Shown: positions 1-9,300, numbered from the stretch's first letter. The stretch: 64,000 nt of DNA from Actinocatenispora comari (GCF_017312725.1 NZ_BOPO01000002.1:1-64000); one strand, 5' to 3'. Translations and numbers: made by a program. The notes: generated by a model from the letters alone, not told the origin.

Positions 1-236
1 CGGCGGTGGGGTGCGCTGGGCCGGTCGAGTAGACCGGCTGGTCCTTCGGCCTGGTAACGGCGTTTCCACTTGGTCAAGCAGGCGCGAGACACGCCGGCTT
101 CCGCGGCAACGTGGGCCAGCGGTCGGGTGGCGCACCGCTGGATCAGACGCAGCCTTCCGGCCGGTGTGAGTGGGGCGTTAGCGTGGGTCACGAGGGGTAG
201 GTCCTTGCTGGCAGAGACGGTTGGTCGCACTTCCAT
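1..236 (-). CDS. IS481-family transposase, N-terminal part (partial)
   Basis: Reading leftwards from an ATG at 234-236, the frame stays open to the window edge for about 78 residues. It begins MEVRPTVSASKDLP and continues through a helix-turn-helix (LTPAGRLRLIQRCATRP, then HVAAEAGVSRACLTKWKRRY). This is the usual first domain of IS481/IS30-like integrase-type transposases, which binds the element ends. The DDE catalytic core would lie to the left of the window. Whether the element is intact cannot be judged. The gene points away from the regulator at 394. Confidence 0.8.
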   Translation of the reverse strand, partial: MEVRPTVSASKDLPLVTHANAPLTPAGRLRLIQRCATRPLAHVAAEAGVSRACLTKWKRRYQAEGPAGLLDRPSAPHR

Positions 237-303
237 CCTGCCGCCGGGACCTACCCCTCCCTCATCGCCAGGCCGGTGTCAACAACCTCACGAACCACAA
301 CAT
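1..303 (-). mobile_element. IS481-family insertion sequence, 5' end, cut by window edge
   Basis: The minus strand of this stretch holds the start of an IS481-type transposase gene preceded by about 65 bp of untranslated sequence. That leader contains a segment reading TGTGGTTCGTGAGGTTGTTG on the minus strand, which looks like the terminal inverted repeat of this family. A CTAG tetramer follows at 304-307, and IS481-type elements are known to target sites with a CTAG core. The outer boundary is therefore placed at about 303. The other end lies outside the window, so neither the second inverted repeat nor a target duplication can be checked. Confidence 0.6.
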
Positions 304-334
304 CTAGTGGTTCCATTCGGAACGAACGCCATAC

Positions 335-364
335 TTGGCACGGTTTGCGCCCGCTTCCTAGCAT
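335..364 (+). promoter_or_regulatory. Candidate sigma-70-like promoter of the SARP gene
   Basis: TTGGCA at 335-340 and TAGCAT at 359-364 are separated by 18 bp. They lie 30 bp upstream of the GTG start at 394, giving a leader of only about 20 nt. GGAG at 388-391 is a close-set ribosome binding site. The promoter lies 30 bp from the inferred insertion-sequence end, so the insertion may have removed or altered upstream control sequences. The call rests on box matches alone. Confidence 0.35.
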
Positions 365-393
365 GATGCTCCGCGCGTACGGACCGCCGGAGA

Positions 394-3300
394 GTGATCG
401 TGGCCCCAGCCCCGAGAACGACGTTCGGTCTGCTCGGGCCGCTACGGGTCCGGGCGGGCGGGGTCGACGTGCCCGTGCCCGGCGCCAAGCGCCGCATGGT
501 CCTCGCCCACCTGCTGCTGCACGCGAACCGGGTGGTCAGCGCGGACGAGCTGACCGCGACGCTGTGGGCGGACGACCCGCCGCGCACCGCCCGGGACAAC
601 CTCTACACGTACCTGTCCGGGTTGCGGCACTGCCTGCCGCCCGGCCCGGAACCGGCCCGGATCAGCACCACGCCGCACGGGTACCAGCTGCACGTCGCCG
701 ACGACGAGCTGGACGCCGCCGTGTTCGCGACGCTGCTGCGCCAGGCCGCCGCGCATCGGCACGCCGGCCGCTGGCGACCCGCCCTCGACCTGCTCGACGA
801 GGCACTGCGGCTCTGGCGCGGCGCGCCGCTGGCCGATCTGCCGGCCCGACCGGCCTGGTCGGCGCCGCTGGGCCGGCTGACCGAGCTGCGGCTCGACGCC
901 CGGGAACAGCACGCCGTCGCGCACGTACGGCTCGGCGAGCACGGTGCCGGCATCGGTGAGCTGCGCGAGCTGGCCACCGACCACCCGTTCCGGGAGAGCC
1001 TGTGGCTGCACCTGATGACCGCGCTGGCCGCGGCCGGCCGGCGCGCCGATGCGCTCGCCGCCTACCGGCAGGCCCGCGACCTGCTGGTCGGCGAGCTCGG
1101 CGTGGAACCCGGCGCGGCGCTGGTCGAGGCGCACCGTGCGATCCTCGCCGGCTCCGACCACCTCGCCCCGGCGCCAGCCGGGGCAGCCACGCCGGACGCG
1201 CCGGACGCCGCGCAGCCCGTACCGGTGTCGGCCACCACGCCCGCAGCGGCCGCGCCGTCCCCCGCCACGGCGCCGGCGGCAGCGGACCCGCCGTCCGGGG
1301 TGCCGGAACCGCCGGTGGCCGTGCCGCACCAGCTGCCCGCCTACCCCGCCGACTTCGTCGGCCGCCAGGTCGAACTGGACCGGCTCGACGCGCTGCTGCG
1401 ACCGGACCCCGCCGGGCCGCCGACCGTCGCCTGCCTGGTCGGCATGGCCGGCGTCGGCAAGACCGCCCTCGCCGCCCGCGCCGGCAGCCGGGTCACCGAC
1501 CGCTTCCCCGACGGCCAGCTGTACGCGCAGCTGCACGGCTCCACCGACCGGCCGCGCGGCGCCGGCCAGGTGCTCGGGGAACTGCTCCGCGCTCTCGGCG
1601 TACCCCGGCCACAGCTGCCCCGGCGCACCGCCGAACGGGCCGCGCAGTACCGGTCGCTGTTGGCCGGGCGGCGCGTGCTGGTGGTGCTCGACGACGCCGC
1701 CGGCGTCGACCAGATCGAACCGCTCCTGCCGGCCACCGGTACCGCCGCGGTGCTGGTCACCTGCCGGCGCACGGTGACCACGTTGCCCGGCGCGCACCTG
1801 CTCAGCGTGCCGGCACTGACCCCCGACGACGCCCGGACGCTGCTGGCCCGGATCGTGCCGGACGGACGCATCGAGCACGACCCCGCGGCCGCCGGACGCA
1901 TCACCCGCGCCTGCGGGTACCTGCCGCTCGCGGTACGGCTGGCCGGGGCCCGGCTCGCCGCGCACCCGCACCAGTCCGTCGCGCAGTTCGCCGCGCTGCT
2001 GGCACCCGGACCGGGGCGGCTGGACCAGCTGCACGCCGACGGCCGGTCGGTGCGCGAGGCGCTGCTGCCCAGCCTGCGGCGGTTACCGGACGACGCCGTC
2101 CTCGCCGTCACCCGCTGGGGCCTGTTCGCCAGCGAAACCCAACCGGACTGGGTGGTGCGGTCGCTGTTCGACCTGCCCCGGTCCGACCGCGCGCTGGACG
2201 CGCTGGTCGAGGCCAACCTGCTGCGCCCGGTCGCCGATCCGGTCGCGGGCGAGCTGCGCTACCGGCTGCCGGAACTGCTGCACTGTCACGCCACCGAAGC
2301 GGCCGGCCAACTGCCACCGGACGAGCGGCGCGGCGTCGCCGGGCGCGTCAGCGCCGGCTGGCTGGCCCGTGCCGAGGACGCGACCACCGCGCTGCCGCAC
2401 TGCGTGTTCCTGCCCCGACCCGGTACCGCCGACCGCTCCGCCCCGGGCGCGCCGACGCCCCCGCGCACCGCACCGCTGGCCTGGTTCGACCAACGGCTCG
2501 GCGCGCTGGTCGACGCGGTCGACGTCGCCGCCGCGGCCGACCTGCACGAGCCTGCCTGGGAACTCGCCGTCGCGCTGACCCCCTACTTCGACCACTCCAA
2601 CCGGTACGACGAGTGGCGGCGCTCGCACCGGTCCGCGCTGGCCGCCGCGCGTCGGGCCGGCAATCGGCACGGTGAGGCGGCGCTGCTGCGCGGCCTCGGT
2701 CAGATCCTGCTCTACCAGGACCGCTACGGCGAAGCGCGCGAGCTGCTGCTCCGCTCGTACCAGCTGAGCCGGGAGCTGGGCGACGTGCGTGGCGCGGCGG
2801 TCGCCGCCTCCGGGCTCGGCTCGGTCGAACGCCTCGCCGTACCGCGGGGCAACGCGACCCGCTGGTTCCGCCGGTCGTTGGAGGGGTTCGTCGCGCTCGG
2901 CGACGAGAACGCGCAGGCCCAGGTGCACAACAACCTCGGCATGATCAACCGCGACCGCGGCCGGTACGACCAGGCGCACGACCGGTTCCAGCAGGCGCTG
3001 CAGACCGCGCGGCGGCTCGGGGACCGGCACCGCGAGGCGAACGTGCTGCGCGAGATCGGTGCGCTCAACCTCACCGTGCGCCGGCCCACCGCCGCGCTGC
3101 GTCAGCTCACCGCCGCCGTCGAGATCTTCGACCAGCTCGGCGACACGCACTGCGCGGGGTACGCGATCCAGACCATGGGCCGGGTACTGCTGACCACGGG
3201 GGACGAACGGCGCGCGCACCGCTCGCTCGGCCGGGCGCTCGGGGTGTTCCGCCGGCTGGGCGACCGCAGCGGCGAGGCCACCGCGATGGAGGGCCTCGCC

Positions 3301-3417
3301 GAGGTCTACGCGGCCCAGCGCCGCAGCCGCGATGCCGCCAGTTCACGGGAGAAGGCGCTCGAACTTCGCCGGCAGATCACCGGCGACACCGAGGCCACCC
3401 GCCTGCCGCACCGCTGA
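394..3417 (+). CDS. AfsR/SARP-family transcriptional regulator (SARP-NB-ARC-TPR)
   Basis: The protein has 1007 residues. Residues 1-95 form an OmpR-like winged helix (FGLLGPLRVRAGG start, KRRMVLAHLLL). Residues about 100-245 are a bacterial transcriptional activator domain ending in the typical QARDLLVGELGVEPG stretch. A Pro/Ala-rich linker (245-310) leads to an NB-ARC STAND ATPase with P-loop GMAGVGKTA at about 350 and VLVVLDDA as Walker B, and residues about 700-1000 are tetratricopeptide repeats. Large SARPs of this layout activate antibiotic clusters by binding direct repeats just upstream of -10 boxes. Such repeats occur before the two genes at 4305 and 4496, and looser versions occur before panD. 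It is the obvious candidate pathway regulator for the NRPS/PKS genes starting at 6283. The GTG at 394 is the first start in the frame. The signal sensed by the ATPase/TPR part is unknown. Confidence 0.93.
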   Translation: MIVAPAPRTTFGLLGPLRVRAGGVDVPVPGAKRRMVLAHLLLHANRVVSADELTATLWADDPPRTARDNLYTYLSGLRHCLPPGPEPARISTTPHGYQLHVADDELDAAVFATLLRQAAAHRHAGRWRPALDLLDEALRLWRGAPLADLPARPAWSAPLGRLTELRLDAREQHAVAHVRLGEHGAGIGELRELATDHPFRESLWLHLMTALAAAGRRADALAAYRQARDLLVGELGVEPGAALVEAHRAILAGSDHLAPAPAGAATPDAPDAAQPVPVSATTPAAAAPSPATAPAAADPPSGVPEPPVAVPHQLPAYPADFVGRQVELDRLDALLRPDPAGPPTVACLVGMAGVGKTALAARAGSRVTDRFPDGQLYAQLHGSTDRPRGAGQVLGELLRALGVPRPQLPRRTAERAAQYRSLLAGRRVLVVLDDAAGVDQIEPLLPATGTAAVLVTCRRTVTTLPGAHLLSVPALTPDDARTLLARIVPDGRIEHDPAAAGRITRACGYLPLAVRLAGARLAAHPHQSVAQFAALLAPGPGRLDQLHADGRSVREALLPSLRRLPDDAVLAVTRWGLFASETQPDWVVRSLFDLPRSDRALDALVEANLLRPVADPVAGELRYRLPELLHCHATEAAGQLPPDERRGVAGRVSAGWLARAEDATTALPHCVFLPRPGTADRSAPGAPTPPRTAPLAWFDQRLGALVDAVDVAAAADLHEPAWELAVALTPYFDHSNRYDEWRRSHRSALAAARRAGNRHGEAALLRGLGQILLYQDRYGEARELLLRSYQLSRELGDVRGAAVAASGLGSVERLAVPRGNATRWFRRSLEGFVALGDENAQAQVHNNLGMINRDRGRYDQAHDRFQQALQTARRLGDRHREANVLREIGALNLTVRRPTAALRQLTAAVEIFDQLGDTHCAGYAIQTMGRVLLTTGDERRAHRSLGRALGVFRRLGDRSGEATAMEGLAEVYAAQRRSRDAASSREKALELRRQITGDTEATRLPHR

Positions 3418-3603
3418 TCCGGCCCAACCACGCCGATCCACCACCTTCTCGCCCCGGCAGTCCACCGTGGACACGCCGGTACCGGGTCTTCGATTGCCGA
3501 CCGGATCGATGTCAGGCGCGGGGTGCGAACCTCGCGGCGCCGGCCCGGACGCCGCGAGGCCCGTGCTACCCGGCGGGCAGTGATGCTCAGTGCCCCCGGA
3601 CGG

Positions 3604-3740
3604 CCGTGGTGCCCCCGGGACCCGGGGTGCCCCGAGACCCGTGGTGCCCCGAGACCTGTGGTGCCCCGAGACCCGTGGTGTCCCGGGACCCGGGGTGCCC
3701 CGAGACCCGTGGTGCCCCGAGACCCGTGGTGCTTCGACGG
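3604..3740. repeat. 17-bp tandem repeat, eight copies
   Basis: Eight head-to-tail copies of a 17-bp unit close to CCGTGGTGCCCCGAGAC lie here. The first copy is 18 bp and the last diverges to CCGTGGTGCTTCGACGG. The unit length is not a multiple of three, so long reading frames across it are shadows rather than genes. It fills most of the 348-bp gap between the SARP gene and the secreted protein on the opposite strand. The rest of the gap (3418-3603) shows nothing recognisable. Such minisatellites vary in copy number by slippage. A terminator role for the two convergent genes is possible but not shown. Confidence 0.9.
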
Positions 3741-3765
3741 CCGCGCCGGGCGCACGAGAGACCGG

Positions 3766-4305
3766 CTACACCAGTTTGCGGGCCCGGCGGATCAGGCTGC
3801 GCGCCTTCTCCTTCGAGTCGGAGTACCGGTGCCGGTACTGCTTCGCCGGCTGCTGCACGTACCAGGAGACGTGCCCGGAGGTCCAGTCGGGATGCGCCTT
3901 GTTGACCGCGATCGCGCGGTCCAGGAAGGCGTTGGTGGCGTGCTTGACGTTCATGCACTGCTTCTTGGTGCCCCAGCCGGCACTCGGCCGCTGCTGGAAC
4001 ACGCCGACCGAGTCGGCGTCGCCGCACGGCAGGTTGTTCGCGTGCGACTCCACCCAGGCGGTCTCGAACTCGGCGAACGTCACCTTGATGTTGATGTGCC
4101 GGCTGCGGCCGATCGTCAGCAGCTTCTTCAGTACCGCGTCGTCCGCCTTGGCCGGTACGTGGCAGGCCATCGGCGCCACCGCGGTCGCCGGTACGTGCGC
4201 GGCGCCGGACGCCGACGCGGGTACCGCGGTGGCCAGGCCGGCGAGGCCCAGCACCGGCACGCTGGCCGCGAGTACCGCGAGGCGTCTGGTACGGATCGAT
4301 GTCAT
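3766..4305 (-). CDS. Secreted transglycosylase-like protein
   Basis: The product has 179 residues. It opens with a signal peptide (MTSIRTRRLAVLAASVPVLG, then a hydrophobic run and an AxA-type cleavage site near residue 35). The mature part carries FETAWVESHANNLPCGDADS followed by VGVFQQRPSAGWG, a pattern shared by secreted actinomycete proteins with a lysozyme/soluble lytic transglycosylase-like fold. Two or three cysteines may form disulphides. The start at 4305 is preceded by GGGAGGAACC, whereas an in-frame ATG 25 codons upstream has no signal peptide and would overlap the promoter. It is divergent from the NlpC/P60-like gene at 4496 and shares its mirrored regulatory repeats. A cell-wall role is inferred, and the catalytic Glu (FEFETAWVE region) is not proven. 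Confidence 0.7.
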   Translation of the reverse strand: MTSIRTRRLAVLAASVPVLGLAGLATAVPASASGAAHVPATAVAPMACHVPAKADDAVLKKLLTIGRSRHINIKVTFAEFETAWVESHANNLPCGDADSVGVFQQRPSAGWGTKKQCMNVKHATNAFLDRAIAVNKAHPDWTSGHVSWYVQQPAKQYRHRYSDSKEKARSLIRRARKLV

Positions 4306-4364
4306 CGGTGGTTCCTCCCGAGATCGAGGGGCGGTGCCACGGCTCCGATGCCGTGCTGGCGACG

Positions 4365-4395
4365 AAGCTAGGCACCCCACCTACACGTGACCTAC
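4365..4395 (-). promoter_or_regulatory. SARP-type promoter, leftward
   Basis: On the minus strand, GTAGGT (4390-4395) and GTAGGT (4379-4384) form direct repeats with an 11-bp period. After exactly 8 bp they are followed by TAGCTT (4365-4370), a good -10 box with no matching -35. Direct repeats of one helical turn, 8 bp before the -10, are the known signature of SARP activators and of some OmpR-type regulators. The predicted transcript starts near 4358 and serves the gene at 3766-4305. A mirror copy serves the opposite gene. Confidence 0.65.
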
Positions 4396-4428
4396 AGGCC
4401 GACCACCGGCCCGGAGCCAGCCGAACGT

Positions 4429-4459
4429 GTAGGTGACGAGTAGGTGTGCCGCCTAGCGT
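4429..4459 (+). promoter_or_regulatory. SARP-type promoter, rightward
   Basis: GTAGGT at 4429-4434 and GTAGGT at 4440-4445 have an 11-bp period, then 8 bp, then TAGCGT at 4454-4459. Spacing and sequence match the leftward promoter at 4365-4395 base for base in every conserved position, so the two genes are almost certainly co-regulated. The adjacent SARP (394-3417) is the likely activator. The start site would be near 4466, about 30 nt before the GTG at 4496. Confidence 0.65.
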
Positions 4460-4495
4460 CTGCCGCACCGATCCGCTGAAACGAAGGAGACCCCC

Positions 4496-5026
4496 GTGAG
4501 GCGTCCATCCCGTACGTTCGGCCGGCTGCTGGCCGGCGCGGCGCTGGCCGTGGCCGCCGTCGCCGCGCCGATCGCCGCGAGCGCACCGGCGCAGGCACAC
4601 ACCGGCGACCCGATCACCCGGCACGAGGTCATGCTGCGCGCGCACAACTGGATGAACCGCAACATCCAGTACAGCCAGGGCGGCACCGCGACCGGGCCGA
4701 AGGGCAAGGTGACGTACCGCCGGGACTGCAGCGGCTTCGTCTCGATGGCCTGGAAGCTGAAGCCGACCGGCATGAGCGCGCCGGTCACGACCACGCTGTC
4801 GACGTCGAAGTACACCCACAAGATCGCCAAGAAGAACCTCAAGAAGGGCGACATCCTCGACAGCGCGGCGCACGTCGTGCTGTTCGAGAAGTGGGCGAAC
4901 AAGGCCCACACGAGGATCTGGCTGTACGAGGAGGCCAACCCCAGCGAGGACATGAACCACTACTCCGCGCCGCTGTCGAAGTACAGCGGCTTCAAGGCCT
5001 ACCGCTACAACAAGATCAAGGACTGA
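4496..5026 (+). CDS. Secreted NlpC/P60-like (C40) peptidase
   Basis: The product has 176 residues. An Arg-rich start and a hydrophobic segment ending APAQAHT form a Sec signal peptide (cleavage near residue 34). The mature protein has RRDCSGFVSMAW, the catalytic-cysteine motif of NlpC/P60 and CHAP-like peptidases, and AAHVVLFEKW, which supplies the usual histidine. The family cleaves peptidoglycan stem peptides or other amide bonds outside the cell. The GTG start at 4496 sits 7 nt after AAGGAGA. A hairpin with a TTCG loop lies just downstream. It is divergent from the transglycosylase-like gene and shares its control elements. Confidence 0.75.
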   Translation: MRRPSRTFGRLLAGAALAVAAVAAPIAASAPAQAHTGDPITRHEVMLRAHNWMNRNIQYSQGGTATGPKGKVTYRRDCSGFVSMAWKLKPTGMSAPVTTTLSTSKYTHKIAKKNLKKGDILDSAAHVVLFEKWANKAHTRIWLYEEANPSEDMNHYSAPLSKYSGFKAYRYNKIKD

Positions 5027-5054
5027 ACCGTCCACACAGGACGATCCGGCGCGG

Positions 5055-5078
5055 CCGGCGGTGCTTCGGCACCGCCGG
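5055..5078. terminator. Hairpin with UUCG tetraloop downstream of the NlpC/P60-like gene
   Basis: CCGGCGGTGC (5055-5064), loop TTCG, then GCACCGCCGG (5069-5078): a perfect 10-bp stem closed by an extra-stable tetraloop, 29 bp after the stop codon. There is no T-tract, as is common in high-G+C actinomycetes. It probably ends or weakens transcription before the phospholipase D-like gene at 5133. Confidence 0.6.
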
Positions 5079-5132
5079 TCGCACCTCGGTGTCCGCCGGC
5101 GGCGACGCGGGCGGCGGAACGAAGGTGAGTCG

Positions 5133-6257
5133 ATGAAGAAGTCACTGCTACACCGGGCGATCGGTCTCGGCGTGACCGCGGTAGCCGCGCTCGGGTTCGT
5201 TGCCGCACCGGCGATGCCGGCGCGGGCGACCACCCTGTCCGGCTGCCACAGCGACGGCAAGCACTACGAGGTCTGCTTCACCGACCCGTTGCACGACAAG
5301 GGGACGGTGATCGAGGACCGGCTGGGGCAGCTGGTCGACTCGGCGCACGACGGCGACACCATCCGGCTCGCCTGGTACATGTGGACCCGTACCCCGCTGG
5401 CGAAGAAGATGGTCGCGGCGAAGAACCGCGGAGTGCACGTGTCACTGGTGCTCGACGACAAGATCAAGGGCTCGGCCGCCTACGACACGCTGCACGCCGG
5501 CAAGGTGCCGATCACCTGGTGCACCACCGGTCACGGCAGCTGCCTGTCCACGCACATCAACCACAACAAGTTCTTCCTGTTCGACCTCGGCGGCACCAAG
5601 TCGGTCGTGCAGACCTCGTTCAACGACACCGGTGTGCAGCTCAAGCTCTACAACAACATGGTGCGCGTCGTCGGCGACACCAAGCTGTACGACTACTACC
5701 TCGCCTACTGGAACCGGCTGCACGATCACGACTGGCACGGCTGGACCAGCGACGACGACCGGCACGGCGCCGGCTCGCTCGGCACCAAGGCGTACGTGTT
5801 CCCGCGCCGCAGCGGCGATCCCGTGCTCGGCGTGCTGAACAACGTGACCGACTGCCGCAGCGGCGACTCCACGATCTACGTCGCGGAGAGCAAGTTCACC
5901 TCGGCGCGGGCGAGCGTCAAGCACCGGCTGGCGTACCTGCACGACACGCTGCACTGCACGGTCAAGGTCGTCACCCAGCAGGCCGCCGACGAGAACTGGG
6001 TGCAGGCACCGACCTCCGACGGCTACAACCTGCCCGACACCGCAGTACGCCACCTCAAGCTGCACCACAAGTTCATCCTGATCGACGCGAAGTACGCCGG
6101 GCACTGGCAGCGGATGGTGTTCACCGGCTCGCACAACCTGAACGAGAACTCGTTGCGGCACAACGACGAGGCGCTGTTGCGGGTGCACGACGCCTTCGTC
6201 TACGACCAGTTCCACCGGCACTTCCTGGACATCTACGGCATCGCCGCCGGCGCCTGA
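5133..6257 (+). CDS. Secreted phospholipase D-like protein
   Basis: The protein has 374 residues with a Sec signal peptide (MKKSLLHRAIGLGVTAVAAL, cleavage after ARA near residue 32). Two HKD-type half sites are visible: HINHNKFFLFD near residue 147 and HHKFILID near residue 311, each followed by GSHNLNENS-like or SFNDTGV-like sequence. Two such motifs form one active site in the PLD superfamily, which hydrolyses phosphodiesters. The first motif is slightly relaxed but keeps H-x-K-x4-D. The start at 5133 follows GAAGGTGAG; an upstream in-frame ATG would add 24 Arg-rich residues ahead of the signal peptide and is rejected. The substrate (phospholipid, teichoic acid or nucleic acid) cannot be told. 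It ends 25 bp from the convergent NRPS gene. Confidence 0.85.
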   Translation: MKKSLLHRAIGLGVTAVAALGFVAAPAMPARATTLSGCHSDGKHYEVCFTDPLHDKGTVIEDRLGQLVDSAHDGDTIRLAWYMWTRTPLAKKMVAAKNRGVHVSLVLDDKIKGSAAYDTLHAGKVPITWCTTGHGSCLSTHINHNKFFLFDLGGTKSVVQTSFNDTGVQLKLYNNMVRVVGDTKLYDYYLAYWNRLHDHDWHGWTSDDDRHGAGSLGTKAYVFPRRSGDPVLGVLNNVTDCRSGDSTIYVAESKFTSARASVKHRLAYLHDTLHCTVKVVTQQAADENWVQAPTSDGYNLPDTAVRHLKLHHKFILIDAKYAGHWQRMVFTGSHNLNENSLRHNDEALLRVHDAFVYDQFHRHFLDIYGIAAGA

Positions 6258-6263
6258 CCCGCT

Positions 6264-6304
6264 CCGCCGCCGCCAACCCCGGTCAGCGGGGGTTGGGGCG
6301 GCGG
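6264..6304. terminator. Bidirectional hairpin between convergent PLD and NRPS genes
   Basis: The left arm is rich in CCGCCGCCAACCCC and pairs with GGGGTTGGGGCGGCGG around a short GGTCAG loop. The structure spans the 25-bp gap and the last codons of the minus-strand NRPS gene, including its stop at 6283. It has no T-tract. A shared terminator for both transcripts is the simplest reading. Confidence 0.5.
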
Positions 6305-9300
6305 GCGGTGTTGCGGCGGCGCAGCGCGGAGCGTTGCCGGGCGCGGGTGAGCGCGGAGGTGTCGGCGGAGCCGTCCAGGTGCTCGGCGAGCGCCCGGATG
6401 TTGGGGAACCGGAACAGGTCGACCACCGGTACCGGCCGGCCGATGCGCTCCGCGATCCGGCTGCTGGCCTCGACCATCGCCATCGACGTCGCGCCGAGTT
6501 CGAAGAAGTTGTCGGTGGCGCCCAGCTCCGCCCGGTCCAGCAGCGCCTGCCACACCTCGGCGACCAGCCGTTCGGTGTCGGTGGCCGGCGCGACCGATCC
6601 TCCGGTACGGGCCGGGGCGGCCGCGGGCGCGTCGGTGACGCCGGTGGTGTCGAACCGCGGTCCCGCCGCGGCGGTGGCCGCCTCCGGCGCCGCGGCCAGC
6701 ACGCCGATCAGCTGCACCAGGCCGTCGAGCAGCGCCCGCATCCGCTCCGGCCGGTACAGGTCGGTGTTGTAGGCGGCCTCCAGCACGAACCGGCCGTCGC
6801 GCTCGGTCAGGTACAGGGTGAGGTCGAACGGCGAGCCGGGCACCGGCAGCGGCACCCGGGTGACGTCCAGGCCGGGCAGCTCCAGCCGCGGCTCGGCGAA
6901 GTTGAACACGTTGAACAGCACCTGCACCAGCGGGGCGCGGGACGCCTCACGCGCCACCCCGAGCGCGGCGACGATCTCCTCCAGCGGGGCGCCCGGGTGC
7001 GCCTCGGCGGCGAGCACCTCGCCCAGGCAGTACCGGATGTCGTCGGCGAAGCTGCCGCCGGTGTCGCCGCGCAGCCGCAGCGGCACGATGTCGACGAAGA
7101 ACCCGACCAGGTCGGTGAACGCGGTGCGCCGGCGGTCGGCGACGACGGCGCCGACGACGTGGTCGGTGCGGCCGGTCAACCGGCCCAGCGCCACCCCGAT
7201 CGCGGCGAGGACCACCACCGACGGGGTGGCGCCGTGCCGCGCGGCGGCGGCCCGTACGTCGGCGTCGGCCGCGGGCGGCAGCGGCGCGGCGAGCACCGCG
7301 CCGGCGTAGGTCTGTACCGGCGGGCGCGGTCGGTCGCGGGGCAGGTCAAGTGCGGTCGGGGCGCCGGCCAGGTGTTCGGTCCACCAGGCCAGATCGGCCT
7401 TGCCGCGCTCGGCGTCCCGGTCGGCGCGCCAGGCGGCGTAGTCGGCGTAGCTGGCCGGCAGCGGCGGCACCTCGGCGCCGGCGTACCCGGCGGCGATCTC
7501 CCGGTACAGCACCGACTGGGACCAGCCGTCCGCGACGGCGTGGTGCAGCACCAGGCACAGCACGTGCTCGGTCGGTCCCAACCGCAACAGTTCGGCCCGC
7601 CAGGCGGGGCCGGCGGCGAGGTCGACGACGGTACCGGCGCGGTCGCGCAGCGCGGCCGCCAGGTCGGCCTCGGTGACGTCGGTGACCGGCAGCGGCACGT
7701 CCCCGCTGGGGTCGCACACCGGCCGCGGCACGCCGTCGTGCTGCTCGATGCGCCAGCACAGCACGTCGTGCCGGTCGGCGACCCGGCGCAGCGCCGCGGC
7801 CAGCGCCGGTACGTCCAGCGGGCCGCGGATGCGTTCCGCGAAGGCGATGTTGTAGGCGGCGGAGTCGGGGGCGAGCTGGTCGACGAACCACAGCCGGCGC
7901 TGCGACGGCGACAGCGTGGGCGGGTTGCCGGTGGTCGGTTCCGGACCGGTCAGCGGCCCGGCGGCGGCGACCCGGGCGGCGATGCCGGCCGGGGTGCGGC
8001 CGGTGAACACGTCCTCGACGGTGACGTCGCGGGCGAACAGGTCGCGCAGCTCGGCGACCAGCCGCATGGCGGCGAGCGAGTGGCCGCCGTGGGCGAAGAA
8101 GTCGTCGTCCGGGCCGGGACTGCCGCCCAGCACCCGGGACCAGGCGGCGGCGACCGGATCGGTCGGGGTCGGCCCCGGGCCGAGCGGCGCCAGCGCCGCG
8201 AGCGCATCCCGGTCCACCTTGCCGACCACGGTGAACGGCAGCGAGTCGAGCCGCACGTACCGGCGGGGCACCATCGCGTCGGTCAGCCGCCGGGCGGCGT
8301 GCGCGACGAGTTCGTCGTCGGCGGGGGCGGTCGCGGGGGCGAGGTAGGCGACCAGTTCGGGGCCGATGGGGCCGGGCAGGGCGAGCACCGCGGCCTGGGT
8401 CACGTCCGGATGCGCCTGCAGTACCGCCTCGATCTCGCCGGTCTCGACCCGCTGCCCGCGGATCTTCACCTGGCCGTCGCGGCGGCCGAGGAACTCCAGC
8501 TGGCCGTCCGGACGCCGCCGGGCCAGGTCACCGGTGCGGTACAGCCGCTCGCCGGGCCGGCCGGACAGCGCGTCCGGGACGAACCGGGCGGCGGTCAGCC
8601 GCGGCGCGTCGAGATACCCGTACGCCACGCCGGGGCCGCCGATCAGCAGCTCACCGAGCTCGCCGTCCGGGACCGGCCGGAGCGCCTCGTCGACCAGGTA
8701 CGCCGCGTGCGCCCCCACCGGCGCCCCGATCGGCGGTTCCCCGTCCGGGGCTCCGTGCAGGTCGGCGGCCAGCACGAACACGGTGGTCTCGGTCGGCCCG
8801 TACACGTTGAACAGGTGCCGGTCGCGCCAGCGTTGCACCAGCCGCGGCGGGAGCGCCTCGCCGCCGACCACGATCGTGCGCAGCGTCGGCAGCGCCACCG
8901 GGTCGAGCAGCGCCAGTACCGGCGGGGTGCACACGCACCAGGTGGTCTCGTGTGCGGCCGCGAAGGCGACCAGCCGGGCCGGGTCGATCCGGTCCCGGTG
9001 TCCGACCAGCGCGACGGTGGCGCCGGTGGTCAGCGTCAGGAACAGGTCCATCACCGAGGCGTCCCAGCTCAGCGAGGTGAGGCCGAGCAGCCGGTCGGCG
9101 GCGGTGGCGCCGGTCAGCGCCCGGCACGCGTCGACGAACTCCAGCACGCTGCGCTGGCTGACCAGCACACCCTTCGGGGTACCGGTGGAGCCGGAGGTGT
9201 AGGCGACGTAGGCGAGGCGGTCCCGCCCGGGCGGCCCGGCCGGCACGACGGCCAGCGGCAGCGGCGTGGCCGGGACTTCCACCAGCGGTACGTCGACGGG

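Noticed and set aside
276-959. Alternative plus-strand ORFs overlapping the SARP gene start
   Set aside because: They give Arg-rich low-complexity translations, whereas the GTG frame at 394 encodes a complete SARP DNA-binding domain.
3604-3740. CRISPR array
   Set aside because: The 17-bp units are directly adjacent with no unique spacers, and no cas genes are present.
5061-5132. Upstream ATG start for the phospholipase D-like gene
   Set aside because: It would add an Arg-rich stretch before the signal peptide and translate the terminator hairpin; the ATG at 5133 has a good ribosome binding site.
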